DNA of 64,000 nt from Oscheius sp. JU75 (Eukaryota; Nematoda; Chromadorea; Rhabditida; Rhabditidae). The position numbers were made by a program, and so were the translations under genes. Every line of letters starts with the position of its first letter. Positions within the stretch are counted from its first letter, which is position 1. The DNA lies in the NCBI GenBank assembly GCA_037178855.1, contig JASJZC010000001.1, positions 1,426,001-1,490,000 on the forward strand, written 5' to 3'. Positions 25,234-36,411 of this stretch are shown one piece after another. The notes under the pieces were generated by a model. That model was not told the DNA's origin, did not search any database, and saw only the letters and a list, made by a program, of their open reading frames with translations.

Positions 25234-26144
25234 CTACGAAAAGTCCTTATCTCTATATCCGCCGGATGAGGCTCCTGATGGTGTTCCAGACATGAAGGAG
25301 GGTTCTTCTGGATATGGCTGGTAAGGTTTTCTGGCCGGCGGGGCCTCCGCCTTCTCTCCTCCGTAGGCGCTCAGGGACGAGCTGAAACCGCCATCTGGGG
25401 GCTGGTAAACGTAGGTGTCGAGGCTGGAAGGCTGCTCGTGGCCTCCTCGGTGCTCGTGGCGTAGGGTGTCGTATGTCGTCTCGGCTGGCTGGGTCTGAAA
25501 CATAGTTTATTTTAAATTTTTAGCGGGTGGCCTATTGTAGGCTATACCTAGACGGCATCTAATTCAGTTTTTTCGAAGGATTTGGTTAAATTACCGGGAA
25601 AAAAGAGCTGAAACATACATATTCAGTCTCCGGAATGGACTTTCCCTGCCTGTGCTGCTGTCGAATGTGATCGTAGGTCATCTTTTTGTTGTCCGTTGCT
25701 TGATACTGCAATTCTGGCTTGATTCCGTCACAAAAATCACCAACCTTCTGCCAGAATTGGTCGATTTTGGGCATGATTCGGTCCTTGCACTTGCCCATGA
25801 AGAAGATGTTGCTGGCCGTTAGCGACCCGATGCCCATAATCGCGTAGAAGGGCCATCCTTTCGGTCCGAAATGATATTGTGCGGGCAGACGGGTTCGGGC
25901 AAAGTACAGGGAGCCTACGACGAGGGCACTGAATGGCACGCCTCGCGTCAAAGTGATCTGAGAGGGTTTTTGATGGTCGGAAAGATCGAAAACTGACCTC
26001 GGATGTGCAACTTCGCATAATATCCTTCAGTTCTTTGGACTCGTCGCTGGACAGCTTGTTCAGCAGGTGCTGCAGCTCTTCCGGATTGAGTTCTCGAGCG
26101 GGTTTTCTTGTCTCGCCATACGCCGGCTGCGAATAAGCTGGCAT
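25234..26144 (-). CDS. OCIAD1: OCIA domain-containing protein 1 (Asrij-like)
   Basis: Exons on the minus strand: 26144-25998, 25957-25619, 25494-25234; 248 aa (human OCIAD1 245). OCIA proteins are two-helix membrane proteins of mitochondria and endosomes. The OCIA domain begins at ELNPEELQHLLNKLSSDESK and continues IMRSCTSEITLTRGVPFSA. Two hydrophobic segments follow (GVPFSALVVGSLYF; WPFYAIMGIGSLTASNIFFM), then the conserved GKCKDRIMPK and YDHIRQQHRQGK region. The C terminus is Tyr/Pro/Ser-rich and probably disordered. The chosen start (MPAYSQPAYGE) lies two bases after a TTTTTCAG acceptor. Introns are 40 and 124 nt. Confidence 0.92.
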
Positions 26145-27082
26145 TCCTGAAAAATATCTATTTTTTATTCCTCTAGTGGTCTGTAAGGACTTTGGACGAC
26201 TGATACCGCCACCCATATTAACATTATTAGTGAATTAAACAAGAGAACAGTAGGAATGACAAACAAAGAAGGAAAAACAATAAAAAAATAACAATGATTT
26301 CTGCAATGGTTTTCGGTAAACTGTAGGCTGTAACTGCGTACGTATTTTCGATGCGATGCCAATTAATTTCCTTTCCATACCTCCGTTTCCAGAGCTCATT
26401 CACTCCATTTCACTGTTTTTTTCTTACTTTTTTTATTCCAATCATGTCCACCCATTCTAGAAAGCACCAGTAGTAGTAGCAAAACAGAACAGTGCTCACA
26501 CATTGACCTACAAAACGAACTGTCTACAAATTTGTCCTTCACCATGTTTTTGCCTATTTTTCTTTCAAAATTGACCGAAAATCATGTGCTTGCACCTAGG
26601 ACATATGAATGACTGGTATGAAGCGTACAAACGTAGAAAATGTAAAAAAATTGGCCTGCCAAAAACTCACCATTCTCCATGTTTTTGCTGAAAAACAACA
26701 ATCTGTTGTTTAATATTTCTTCTCCCCAAAGTCAAAACTGCGCCCCATCGCCAAAAGTCCTTTACTACTCGGTGCCCGGCAGAGGATTTGACGTCAGAGC
26801 GGTCACAGCTTGAGGTGACCTCCCTCCCTCGCCTCGCGGCATTTCTGCCCTATTTACTGCTTCAATTTCGTCTCTTTTTCATCCATACCCATCTATTTAT
26901 GTTGCTATACTGGCTGTTAAGCTATCGTCCCCAAAATTACGATTTTTACGCTCGAATTTCTAGCCGTATGACCTTGCCTCCTCGCGTGACTCATTCTGTA
27001 GCATCTTTCGCTCATTTCAAACTTTCAGATCCCTCGGTTATGCTGTAGTCTTTCTCCACACTGCCATTCTCCCACACGCAGT
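26145..27082. promoter_or_regulatory. Divergent promoter region, OCIAD1 / ADAM10
   Basis: About 0.94 kb between divergent genes with no supported exon. It contains the palindrome TGACGTCA (26789-26796), a full CRE/ATF site, inside a short GC-rich patch. Both gene starts sit beside 3' splice sites (2 nt and 1 nt). Confidence 0.45.
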
Positions 27083-30000
27083 ATGTATCTATTATCAATA
27101 CTCGTCTTTCTTCCCATAGCTGGTCAGTTTCCCTTTCTTATAGCCCCAATCACTACTTTAGGACTATGCCTGAATAATTTTATCGACAATTTCGAGACAT
27201 TGAACTACAACACGAGGTCGACAGCCAATTTGAGGCGGAAGAGGTCGGCCGGCTATGCGGAACCGGTCAAATTGAAGTTCAACGCCTACAATAAGTCAGT
27301 TTTTCCTTTCTTATTGTTTTAAAAGATAGTTTTAAGGACCTTTAATCTGAAGCTGCAGCCTCTGGAAGAAGAAGACAGTCCCTTCCACTTGGACCACATT
27401 ATGGACGTGGACGGGAACTACGTCGACGTCAATCCGCACCACTTTCTCTATGAGGGACACGTAAATGGTGAGTCTTTTTCACCAGTTTTTGACTTAAGAA
27501 CACCTTCCAGATGATCCCTACTCGCGTGTCTACGGTTCCATTCTCGATGGCGTCTTCGACGGCCACATCCACACAGCCGACGGCCACTCGTACTCCGTGG
27601 ATCGCGTCAGCAAGTACTTCCCCATCGAGGACCGACCAAGTCAATATCATTCCGTTATCTACCATGACGACGAGATCAATCACGCCAAATTTAGAGCCAA
27701 GAGGTGCGTGGGCTGAGTTCTATTTTGATTTGGATCATGTACGCGTTTCCGCGGCGCCGCAAAGAATGATAAGACAGACGCAGAGAGGTAGCCTTACGAT
27801 TTTGAAGACTGGAAGGCTTTGAGATTACAGATCATGCGTTAGAAAGGTAGCGGTCAAAACAGGCTTGTAAACGTCGCGCCATCTGGTCCGGTCAAGAAGG
27901 GTCTGGATGGTTCTTAGATGAACAATCCACGTCGTTTTTTCGCTCAGTACTGACTAACATTGCCTGAAAGCTCGTGACGGGCATCTTCGGTCACTTGGCA
28001 TGTCATTTTTGCCCTGTTTGGTCACGTACGATCCTAAACTGACCCCTACCAGAGCCAGAGACTTTCAAAACATTGCTCGCTCGTCAGCCTGGGACGACAT
28101 ACTTGACCTGGCAGACCGGGTTTAGGCATGGTTTAATCTGTATTCTCACCTGTATCCGACAAGAACAACCAGTCTCTCCGCTGCTTATCCCTGTACCAGT
28201 GCTGGTTAGATCCGCTTCAACCTTTACCGTTGCGGCATTCTATTTAAAAAAAAATCTGGGGCCATAGACGATTCGAACAAACTAGCAATCCAGGTCGGGT
28301 TTATTGCTCGGATCCAGAGCTCAGCTAAGTGCAATGCTCACGACGGATTTACAAGCAAATTGGACCAGTGAACCTGACCGATCGGGGTTATTCGAACCAA
28401 AGGTCTGGGTCTGACTTAACTGAACAATACTGCTCCACAAATTGCATAGTACCAGGAATAACCCTTTCTTCTTTCAGAAGTGCCGATCTCCATCCCACGC
28501 CGAGCTGTGCCCTCGACGACCACATCAAGAGGGACATGGAGACGGTACAGCGGTCGGTCGAGGCGCCTCAGGACGAGTATACCAACTACATGACGATGCA
28601 CGGCCGACAGAAGAGGGCTGCAAGGGATCAGAAGGGACTCTATAACGTTCGGACGTGCTCCCTCTACCTGCAGGCCGATCATAAGCTCTACGAGCACATC
28701 AAGAAGAAGGAGGGCAACAACGACCCAATCAGGACGAGAGAGGAGATTGTCAGTCTCTTCTACAATCACATCAAGGCTGTGAACGAGATCTACGAGGGTA
28801 CCGACTTTAACGGCATCAAGGGACTACACTTCGTCATCCAGAGGACATCTGTAAGTTTGATCTTCTGGGCAGAGCAGAATTTCTTTCAAAAATAGCCAAT
28901 AATAAAAGTTTGTCATCTAGGGGGATCGAGCCCGTGTCGTCTGGTTTGCAGTGCGGCCTCTTAGCAATACATCACTTGTCCCGCTAAACTTTGAAAGACT
29001 GAAACCTTGTTTCGAAACCGGAAGCCCCTAAATATAATATTCTTTCACAGCTCCAAAAACTCGACAAAATGGTACCGTGTACAAAAATTCGTAAAGGGTC
29101 GTAATCTTTAGTTTCTGCAAAAGGTCACAGACACTTATTTTCCAGATTTTCACACCAGACACCTGTGAGAGAGGGAAGCCGAAGGACGGCTTCGAGAATC
29201 CGTTCTGCGAGGAGAACGTCGACGTATCAAATTTCCTAAATCTCAACTCGCAGCGAAACCACTCCGCCTTCTGTCTTGCCTATGCCCTCACGTTCCGGGA
29301 CTTTGTGGGAGGAACTCTCGGTTTGGCCTGGGTTGCCAGTCCCCAATTCAGTGAGTTCGCTTGAACTTTCCTAAAAGTTTACGAATTGATCAAGATGTCT
29401 TGACACGTTGGCAGTCTGCCAACCTGTTCTGTGAGTCGCTCTCTGTCAATCTGTCGGAAACTGTCCAATTCTGTAATCTTTCCCTCTCTTAATGCTTCTT
29501 TCTCTGTGAACATCTCTGAACCATCTTTCGCTGACATCCTATCAACTTCTTCAATTTGTCCTATGTCAGCCTGTACTGTCAATCTGTCTCTTTATACTCT
29601 GCCACTACAGGAGCGAAATTCTCGATTTGAACAATGAAGCTGACATGTCAGTTTATCTGTTGCCAGCTCCTGACATACCATTTTCATTCAAGATTACTGG
29701 GGAAATGGACAGAAAACCACCCATGAAATTTTTGCTAAACAGCTATCTTTCAGACACGGCCGGTGGCATCTGCCAAGTCTACCAGCGCTACAATGAGGGC
29801 TCCCGCGGCTGGGTCTACAGAAGTCTCAACACAGGAATAGTCACCTTGGTCAATTACGGCAATCGGGTCCCGACGCGAGTCTCCCAGCTCACCCTGGCCC
29901 ACGAAATTGGACACAATTTTGGATCACCTCACGACTTCCCTCTCGGTCAGTTTTTTTGTATATTCAGTATTTTTTAACAGTAGAAATTGCTGCAGAGTTG

Positions 30001-32983
30001 TTTTTGTCGCGATCGCGTCTTATCTGGAAGGTCAGACGACGTTAGGAGCGGTTAGTGTTTGGTTCGGATACCGCCGCCGCATTTCTCTTTTTTTGCGCCC
30101 GAAATGCCGAAATTTCGACGTCTTCCAGCTCCTACAAAGTGTTTTAGAGGGTGATTCTTCTTTCATTCTTTTTCGATAAAATCTGGATTCCTACTTTTTG
30201 CAAAGTTTTAGCCTCTAAGGCATTGAACCAGATACTAACCACTCCCAACACTGCTCGAACGATCGAACGTGATCGCAACAAAATTACTCTGGTTCATTTT
30301 TGAGCTTCCAACCGGGTCCCCATCTTCAATTCGTAGTCAGTAACTGAGTCATTGTGCCCACTTCAAAAACTCGATACAATAACTAAAACCTGCTTTTCAG
30401 AATGCCAGCCAGGCCTGCCGGACGGGAATTTCATTATGTTCGCCTCGGCGACATCAGGAGACAAAGCCAACAACGCGAAATTCAGCCAATGCAGTATCAA
30501 CAACATCTCCAGCGTCCTCAACGTCGTCCTACAGCAGGTTCCTGTCGACCCAACCCGAAATGCTGTCACGACGCTGGCAAAGAGGAACTGCTTCCAGGAG
30601 AGGACCTCGGCCTTCTGCGGAAATCAGATATTCGAGGCTGGAAGCGAGGAATGCGACTGCGGATTCAGCCAGGCCGACTGCGATCAGATGGGCGACAAGT
30701 GCTGTGTGCCGCACGAGGCCGGCCGGAATGGAGGCGGTCCGGGCCCATGCAAGCGAAAAGTCGGCGCCCGATGCTCCCCATCCGAGGGCTACTGTTGCAA
30801 CCCGGACACCTGCGGGCTGCACTCGGCCCACGAGGCCAAAGTCTGTCGCATGGTTCGTGTCCAATTTTTGATTCAAATTATGGGAAATTTCAGGAGTCGG
30901 AATGCAGCGAGGCCCAGATTTGTGATGGACTTTCGGCCCAGTGTCCGGGCTCTGCACCTAAACCGGATGGCTTGCCGTGCCAGGACAGTACCAAGGTGTG
31001 CGCCAGCGGCAGCTGCAATGGATCCATCTGCGAGCTCGTCGGACTCAAGGACTGCTTCCTCACCGAGGGCAAGCCGGAGGAACTCTGCTTCTTGGCATGT
31101 CTCAAGGATGGAAGTGGGTTTTTAGACTTTTCTGAGTGTCTCTGTCAACATCTGATACCTGTCCGTATCAACTTGTTCTACCATCTGTGTCGTGCAGCTC
31201 TGCTGCCAGTCGGTCGCTCACTCTCTCCGACCCTAATCTTCTTTTTCTTTCTCAATCTGTTGGCTTGTCCGACTCATCCTGCTCAAGCAGTTTTCTGTCC
31301 AATTCAGTTTTCCTTGCCTAATCGACCCTTGTTATCCAGTACAAGGCTAACTCCGCCATCCTCTCCAATTGCAACCATACTAAACTGTCTCATTAGTCTC
31401 TCGTCTGCATCAATCTGTCAGTCAAGCCATTTCTCTTCTTTTCTTTCTCTCCATTTCCTGTCAGCCTGTCCAGCATGTAAACCTGACCTGTCTCTCAATT
31501 AATTATTCCATTTCTCTCCGCTTTCTGTCAACTTTTAAAAGATTGAATTCGACCCTGTAAACATGTGCCTGTCTCTATCACGGTGTTCAACCCCAAGAAT
31601 CACTCTGTCAATCTGTCAGCAGTAGTCTACTATTCCTGATGAAATCTGCCATCTTTCAGAATGCACCTCCAGTGTCAATCTACCCGAATTCTCTCCGAAT
31701 CGCACCAACTTCATCCAGAGCAATCGCCGTGGTCACAGCGGCCTTGTGCTGCATCCCGGCAGTCCGTGCAACAACTACAAGGGTTACTGCGACATTTTCC
31801 GCAAGTGTCGAAGCGTCGACGCGAATGGACCGCTGGCCCGTCTCAAGAATCTCCTCTTCGACAAGAGGACGATAGAAACTGTCTCCCAATGGGTTCAGGT
31901 ATTTTTTTCATCCTTTTGTTACAAAAAGCATCTTTTAGGAGCACTGGTGGGTGGTGGTGATAGCCGGTCTGATTCTTCTGATTGTGATGAGTTTGTTTGT
32001 CAAATGCTGTGCCGTCCATACGCCTTCGACAAATCCAAACAAGCCGGCAGCTCTGAACTTCTATCAGACCCTGACGCGACCATCTACTCTGATCGTGAGT
32101 TTTTTCTTTCTTTCACCTTGGTGAGCTACTGGAAACTGAAAGGGTATTATTTTGAGAGGTTGGATCTCTGGGAATCGTTCGAACTTTAACTGTTCCATAG
32201 CCATTAGATTGAAACCTCGGCAAGAAACCTCGGTTATCCCTCTGTCAGGATGACCTTCTCATTTACTTATCATTAACTCTCGACCATGAGAATGTTGCGG
32301 TTTCAGTAGCACGCTCGCTGATTCTGACCATTTACCCTCACCCTCCTTGTTCTTTTCGGCCGCATATCATCGCCTAATCAATCTGTTCTGATCATTATAT
32401 CTTTTTTTAAATGCCCTTGTCATCTTCTGTCTCTGTCGACGCCCTCTAATCCCATCTCGGTCAATTCTGAAGCTTCTAAATCATTGATTAAGTTGACATG
32501 TCAGTCATTTCTTTCCCCGTCTTTCTGTCTCTGCCAACCTGTCACATTGTCTCTGTCAGTCTGGCACATTGTCCCAGCTTCTAATCGGTGAAAAGACCCT
32601 ATTTTCTATCCTCAAGACTAAAAAAAAACTCAGAAATGTTAAACCGTGTCCTAATTACTATCTTTCAGAGACAACGTCGACAGCGACACCGCTCAGCTGC
32701 TCCGGCCAGCAACGGCGCGACCCCTGCTGGTCGTCCCAATTCCAATGGTGGTCCCCGCTTGAACAACGTCCGTCCGACAGCTCCTCCAATGAGTCCTCCT
32801 CCGATCCCGTTGATTCCTACCGGCTCCTCCGCCCAAACCTCTTCGCCAGCCGTGATTGTCGTCGAGCCGCCGCCTCCTTATACGCCGGCTGCAGATCCTG
32901 CGGCAGCCATGGGCGGACCCCCTCGCGGACATCGGAAGAACAAGCGACAGACGACAGCCGATGGACGCTCCAAGCCGAAGTAA
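27083..32983 (+). CDS. ADAM10: ADAM10-type membrane metalloprotease (Kuzbanian/SUP-17)
   Basis: Twelve exons: 27083-27122, 27162-27294, 27337-27467, 27511-27703, 28478-28850, 29146-29350, 29754-29945, 30401-30852, 30894-31113, 31660-31898, 31939-32094, 32669-32983; 882 aa. ADAM10 sheds ectodomains, notably of Notch. Order: signal peptide, prodomain, proprotein-convertase site (RQKR before the mature chain), reprolysin domain with the zinc motif [12 protein letters not shown] (near residue 408) and Met-turn [13 protein letters not shown]. Next come the disintegrin-like ([17 protein letters not shown]) and Cys-rich regions, then the membrane-proximal [20 protein letters not shown] and [14 protein letters not shown] motifs that are specific to ADAM10. 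A transmembrane helix ([19 protein letters not shown]) is followed by [10 protein letters not shown] and a Pro-rich cytosolic tail (PPPPYTP). All three zinc histidines and the catalytic Glu are intact. A CACGCAG acceptor ends one base before the ATG. Introns 6, 9 and 11 are rich in CTGTCAA motifs. Confidence 0.96.
28919..29130 (-). repeat. tRNA-derived SINE, family A
   Basis: ADAM10 intron 5. Minus strand: spacer with CAAACCAGACGAC and B box GGGCTCGATCCCC. The body on the plus strand (AAACTTTGAAAGACTGAAAC, TTTCGAAACCGGAAGCCCC) and tail (CTGCAAAAGGTCACAGACAC) match the other copies. The 3' splice site follows within about 20 nt. Confidence 0.7.
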
Positions 32984-33084
32984 TTTCGTTTTTTTTATCC
33001 TTTCCTAGCCCCTTTAAACCTCAAAAACTGTGATACGTGTCATTCCATTTCACTTATAGGCCTCAATTTGTAGCCCCTCTTTTC

Positions 33085-33345
33085 GCCCAAAAACACGAGA
33101 ATTTTGTCATTTTTTTGGTCCCAAAACGAAAAGTTGACAGTTTTTGCTATCCAAAAGGCCGGGGATTCTGTCATTTTTTGCAGCAAAGACCCAAGAAATT
33201 TCGTGATACTTTTCCTACCAAAAAACCTGACAATTTGTTACATTTTAATTTGCCAAAAATCCCGGAACTTTCGTCACTTTTTTTTTTAAGTCGAAGACAG
33301 TTCGACAATGTTTTTGCTACCAAAACCTCTTAAAAGTGTCAGTTT
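33085..33345 (+). repeat. Degenerate tandem repeat, unit about 33 nt, in the ADAM10 3' UTR
   Basis: About eight diverged units of the form CCAAAA + short GC-rich core + TTTGTCA/TTTTTT, for example starting at 33089, 33121, 33152 and 33239. Units drift in length (about 30-38 nt). It lies between the ADAM10 stop and an AATAAA at 33568. Confidence 0.5.
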
Positions 33346-33567
33346 CCCCTATAAAAACAGTCGCCTACCCATCCGTTGCGTGTTGTATTCATATATCCCT
33401 CAACGAATCTCAGCCCATTCCTCGTGCTCTTTTCCCTATTTTTACTCCCGCTCTCCCCAAAAAAACGATTACGGTGTCTTCCTTATACGATTTCGAACGA
33501 AATTCCTTGTGTTTTAACCTCCGCCCTCTTGTTTTAAAAGTTGTCACGTTCTTTCAAATTGCATACA

Positions 33568-33573
33568 AATAAA
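33568..33573 (+). terminator. AATAAA polyadenylation signal (ADAM10)
   Basis: AATAAA 585 nt after the ADAM10 stop, the first canonical signal downstream, followed by GT-rich sequence. Confidence 0.55.
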
Positions 33574-33623
33574 CGTGTATGTGATTTTTCTTCACAAAAT
33601 AACTATGTAAAAACGCTTATTGG

Positions 33624-33866
33624 CACAGGGATCGAACCCCGGTCGTCTGGTTCGTAGTGGCGCCTCTTATCATTACACCATTTATTCACTACAACTTTGA
33701 AGAGCTGAAACTTTGTTTGGAGACCGGAAACCTTATGATTGTAAACCCACTCAACTGGAAAAATTCTACAAAATGGTTTTTTTTTTTACAAAAAATCCTG
33801 GTCGCTCTGGTTATTACCCTTAGTGTCTACAATGAGTCACAGGCAGACAGCAAGAACAATTTAAAC
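33624..33866 (-). repeat. tRNA-derived SINE, family A (best-preserved copy)
   Basis: Minus strand: A box TGGTGTAATGGTAAGAGGC, spacer CCACTACGAACCAGACGACC and B box GGGTTCGATCCC, about one tRNA length. The body on the plus strand reads AACTTTGAAGAGCTGAAACT, TTTGTTTGGAGACCGGAAAC, then TTCTACAAAATGG, and the tail TCACAGGCAGACAG. It lies outside genes, just past the ADAM10 polyadenylation signal. Confidence 0.75.
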
Positions 33867-36411
33867 AGCTGCGATATTTTATATCCGGCGTTCCATTTTC
33901 TTCTCGGCTTGTATTTGAGCAGATCGTTCTCGCGTGATCCCCGGGCTCTTGAGAAGAAGGGGGCCAGTAAACGATCAGATAGCCTACTTCAACACCGAGG
34001 AGAGTGACGATGTTTCCGCGGTTTCTGCAAATAGTTGGAGGTCAGTTTTGTGCCAATAAACTATATCAATCTTTTCGAACTTTTATACGGAAAACGATTG
34101 GAAAATTTAATTTTTTCGTTGGGTATTTGCCCATTGCAAGAGATCAGATTCCCGATAAAGGGATTAGGTCAGTGGAAAAGGGCAACACCCAAACTGTTGA
34201 TTAGAGTCTCGACTACTGGTACTGCTACTCGTCTCTTCATTTAACGCTTGCGATTTACATGGGAATGCAGCCAGCGATTTCCCAAAACAAGCTTTTCTGA
34301 TTTGTTCTCTTCTAATAGGACAGTTTTGAAATGTATAGGGAAATCTTGTTCCAATAAAAGGGTACTCTGTTGTAGGGCCAGTGTTTCTTGAAAGAACGAC
34401 GGATGACAATCCTATGTGGGTCTCGAGGAAGGGTTGGAAAGACAATCAAGTGGGACGGGGAATATGATAATCCGGCAACTACTCTATACAATGAAAAAAT
34501 GAACTCTAGAGAAAATTGGTCTTTCATTCAATATTTTTAGTCTCTCATGATATATATGAACCGTAGGGGATGTGATATCGTTGGCATACCTTACGTGAAA
34601 AATTTCACAAGGGATGCTCAAGAACATTACAGTAACTGGATGATGGTTGTGGAGCGAAAATTTCCATAGAGCAAAACTGGTGCTGCGTAGATATTTCAGT
34701 CTCATAAAGACAAACGGGCTATTGAAATTGAATAATGACAAGATTCTATTACTTTCTTCTAACATTTCTTGTTCCTCAGAACATGAGCTCTTGACGATAA
34801 TACAGACAGTTGTACCTTTCTCCCCATTACTCTTTATTCCGCAACGGTCGGCGTCGTAAGACCCTGCAGGAGCTTAACTCATAGAGCGCTCCAAGGATCT
34901 CTGAGAGGAAATTTTTACTCTTTCTATCTCTGAGAAATGGTAGCAAGACTGATCTTGTACCTCTCCTCTTGATGAATGTCCTTGTTTTGATCTCTTCCTT
35001 TCTTCTCTCTCTCTCTCTCTGCCCTCTGTCTCTTTCCGAGTGAAGCCCTTGTTTCGATGTTGTCCTTGTTCCAAATCTGATTTTGCCACATGGTCGGGTG
35101 CTGTTTTCGGGATTGTTTTCTATCCTCTCATCGAATATTCTACCACATGTTTGTCTTTTTCTCGACCTCTGTCTCTCTTTTGCAAAGCGAATTTTCCCAT
35201 TGAGATTGGCCAATTAAACCTACGAGAGGACAGAGGACCTCCTCCGGTTTCAACTCTCTTCCTCTCATTTCCCTGTTGACACGACAGATTTGTCCGGGTG
35301 CCTATCAGTAACCTTTCCGTCTTCCTACTGTCTCATTCCCTCTGCCTCACTGTCGGGGGTTGACAGTGACAGACTGTTCCTAATCAGCCACTCCGGGATC
35401 ATCCCTGACCACTCGCGTCATTGTAAACACGAACTGTGGTCATTTGACCGTAAGAGGGCTTCTCTTTCCAAGTCTTCTCTCGAAGAATGTTTTCGAATAA
35501 ACAGTCTAACCGTTGTCTTTCTGGCTGCTATTTTCAGCCACTGCCATCCATCCACTCTCTTCTTTTTCGCATTCACTAATCCGGGAACGGGCTGAGAGGG
35601 AAACTAATAGCCAAAACAGCAGTCTGGTACAATTATTCTCCCCCTGTATTTTTGGTTCACCCAGGCAAAAGGAATGATTTTAAAAACAGTATCGGAAAGC
35701 TGTTGTAAGAGCCCAAAAGCCAAAGAACCCTAGCCGGTCTGTTGACGGAGGGCAGTTTTCAAATCGCCCGCTCAAACAGTAGGCGTCCTCATGGTACAAA
35801 AAGAACACTGTATCTGTCTCTGTTTCTGTCTCTCCCTCCCACCCTCTTGTCCTTTGTCCTCACAACCCCACGTCATCCGTCTACAATATCTCGTTCTCCA
35901 CTTCTCCATGATCCTTTCCCACGGTGTCAATTCGTCCAGATGTTTGTTTTGCTGCAGACGGTTCTCTTTCTTCTCCTTCCCTCCTCACAACCCATTCTAA
36001 TCATAAATGGTCAAAGTCATTTCGGAGTGAAGGACGTTAAAAAGTTGTTGCGAGGCCGGTCATTGACACCTTATCTTGCGCCTCGTTAACCCCGTCTGTT
36101 TTCGGGAAGGGAAGCTCTAGTCTTTTTCGACGGTGAGTCAGAACCCTCTTTCCTACTCGAAAACGACCTTTTGTGTCTGTCGGCGGTCGTGCTTTTGAGG
36201 CGACCTGTGATACTAACCTTCTGTCGCGCAGGAGATTAGCGTTGTTGATCTTCGTGTACCCAATGCTCTTTCCAGTCTAATTGACTCTCTCTATATCTCT
36301 GTCTCTCTGTATCTCTAACTCTCTGTCCTACTGTCTCTCTATGCCTCTCTCTCTATTTATGTCTCTCTCCCTCTCTCTTTACTTTTCTGTCAAAGTGCCA
36401 ATTTCAATTCA
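33867..36411. other. 2.5-kb non-coding stretch
   Basis: No gene is supported. CTCT-rich tracts occur at about 35000-35030 and 36281-36390. A weak reverse-transcriptase-like fragment on the minus strand near 34540-34620 was considered and rejected. The stretch includes the downstream flank of ACSF2. Confidence 0.4.

Noticed and set aside
26145-26216. N-terminal extension of OCIAD1 (MGGGISRPK...) continuous with the first coding exon
   Set aside because: It crosses a strong TTTTTCAG acceptor immediately before MPAYSQ, and the extended peptide does not resemble OCIAD1 starts.
30402-31502. 366-codon alternate-frame reading of the ADAM10 region
   Set aside because: Shadow of the disintegrin/Cys-rich exons in another frame; it continues into intron sequence.
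34484-34765. Minus-strand open frame containing VRYANDI, resembling the YxDD box of a reverse transcriptase
   Set aside because: The catalytic Asp is Asn, no other RT block could be traced around it, and neighbouring frames are broken. At best an old retroelement scrap, too weak to annotate.
34827-35213. 128-codon minus-strand open frame rich in Arg/Glu
   Set aside because: Composition reflects CTCT repeats read in reverse; no family resemblance and no splice-consistent neighbours.
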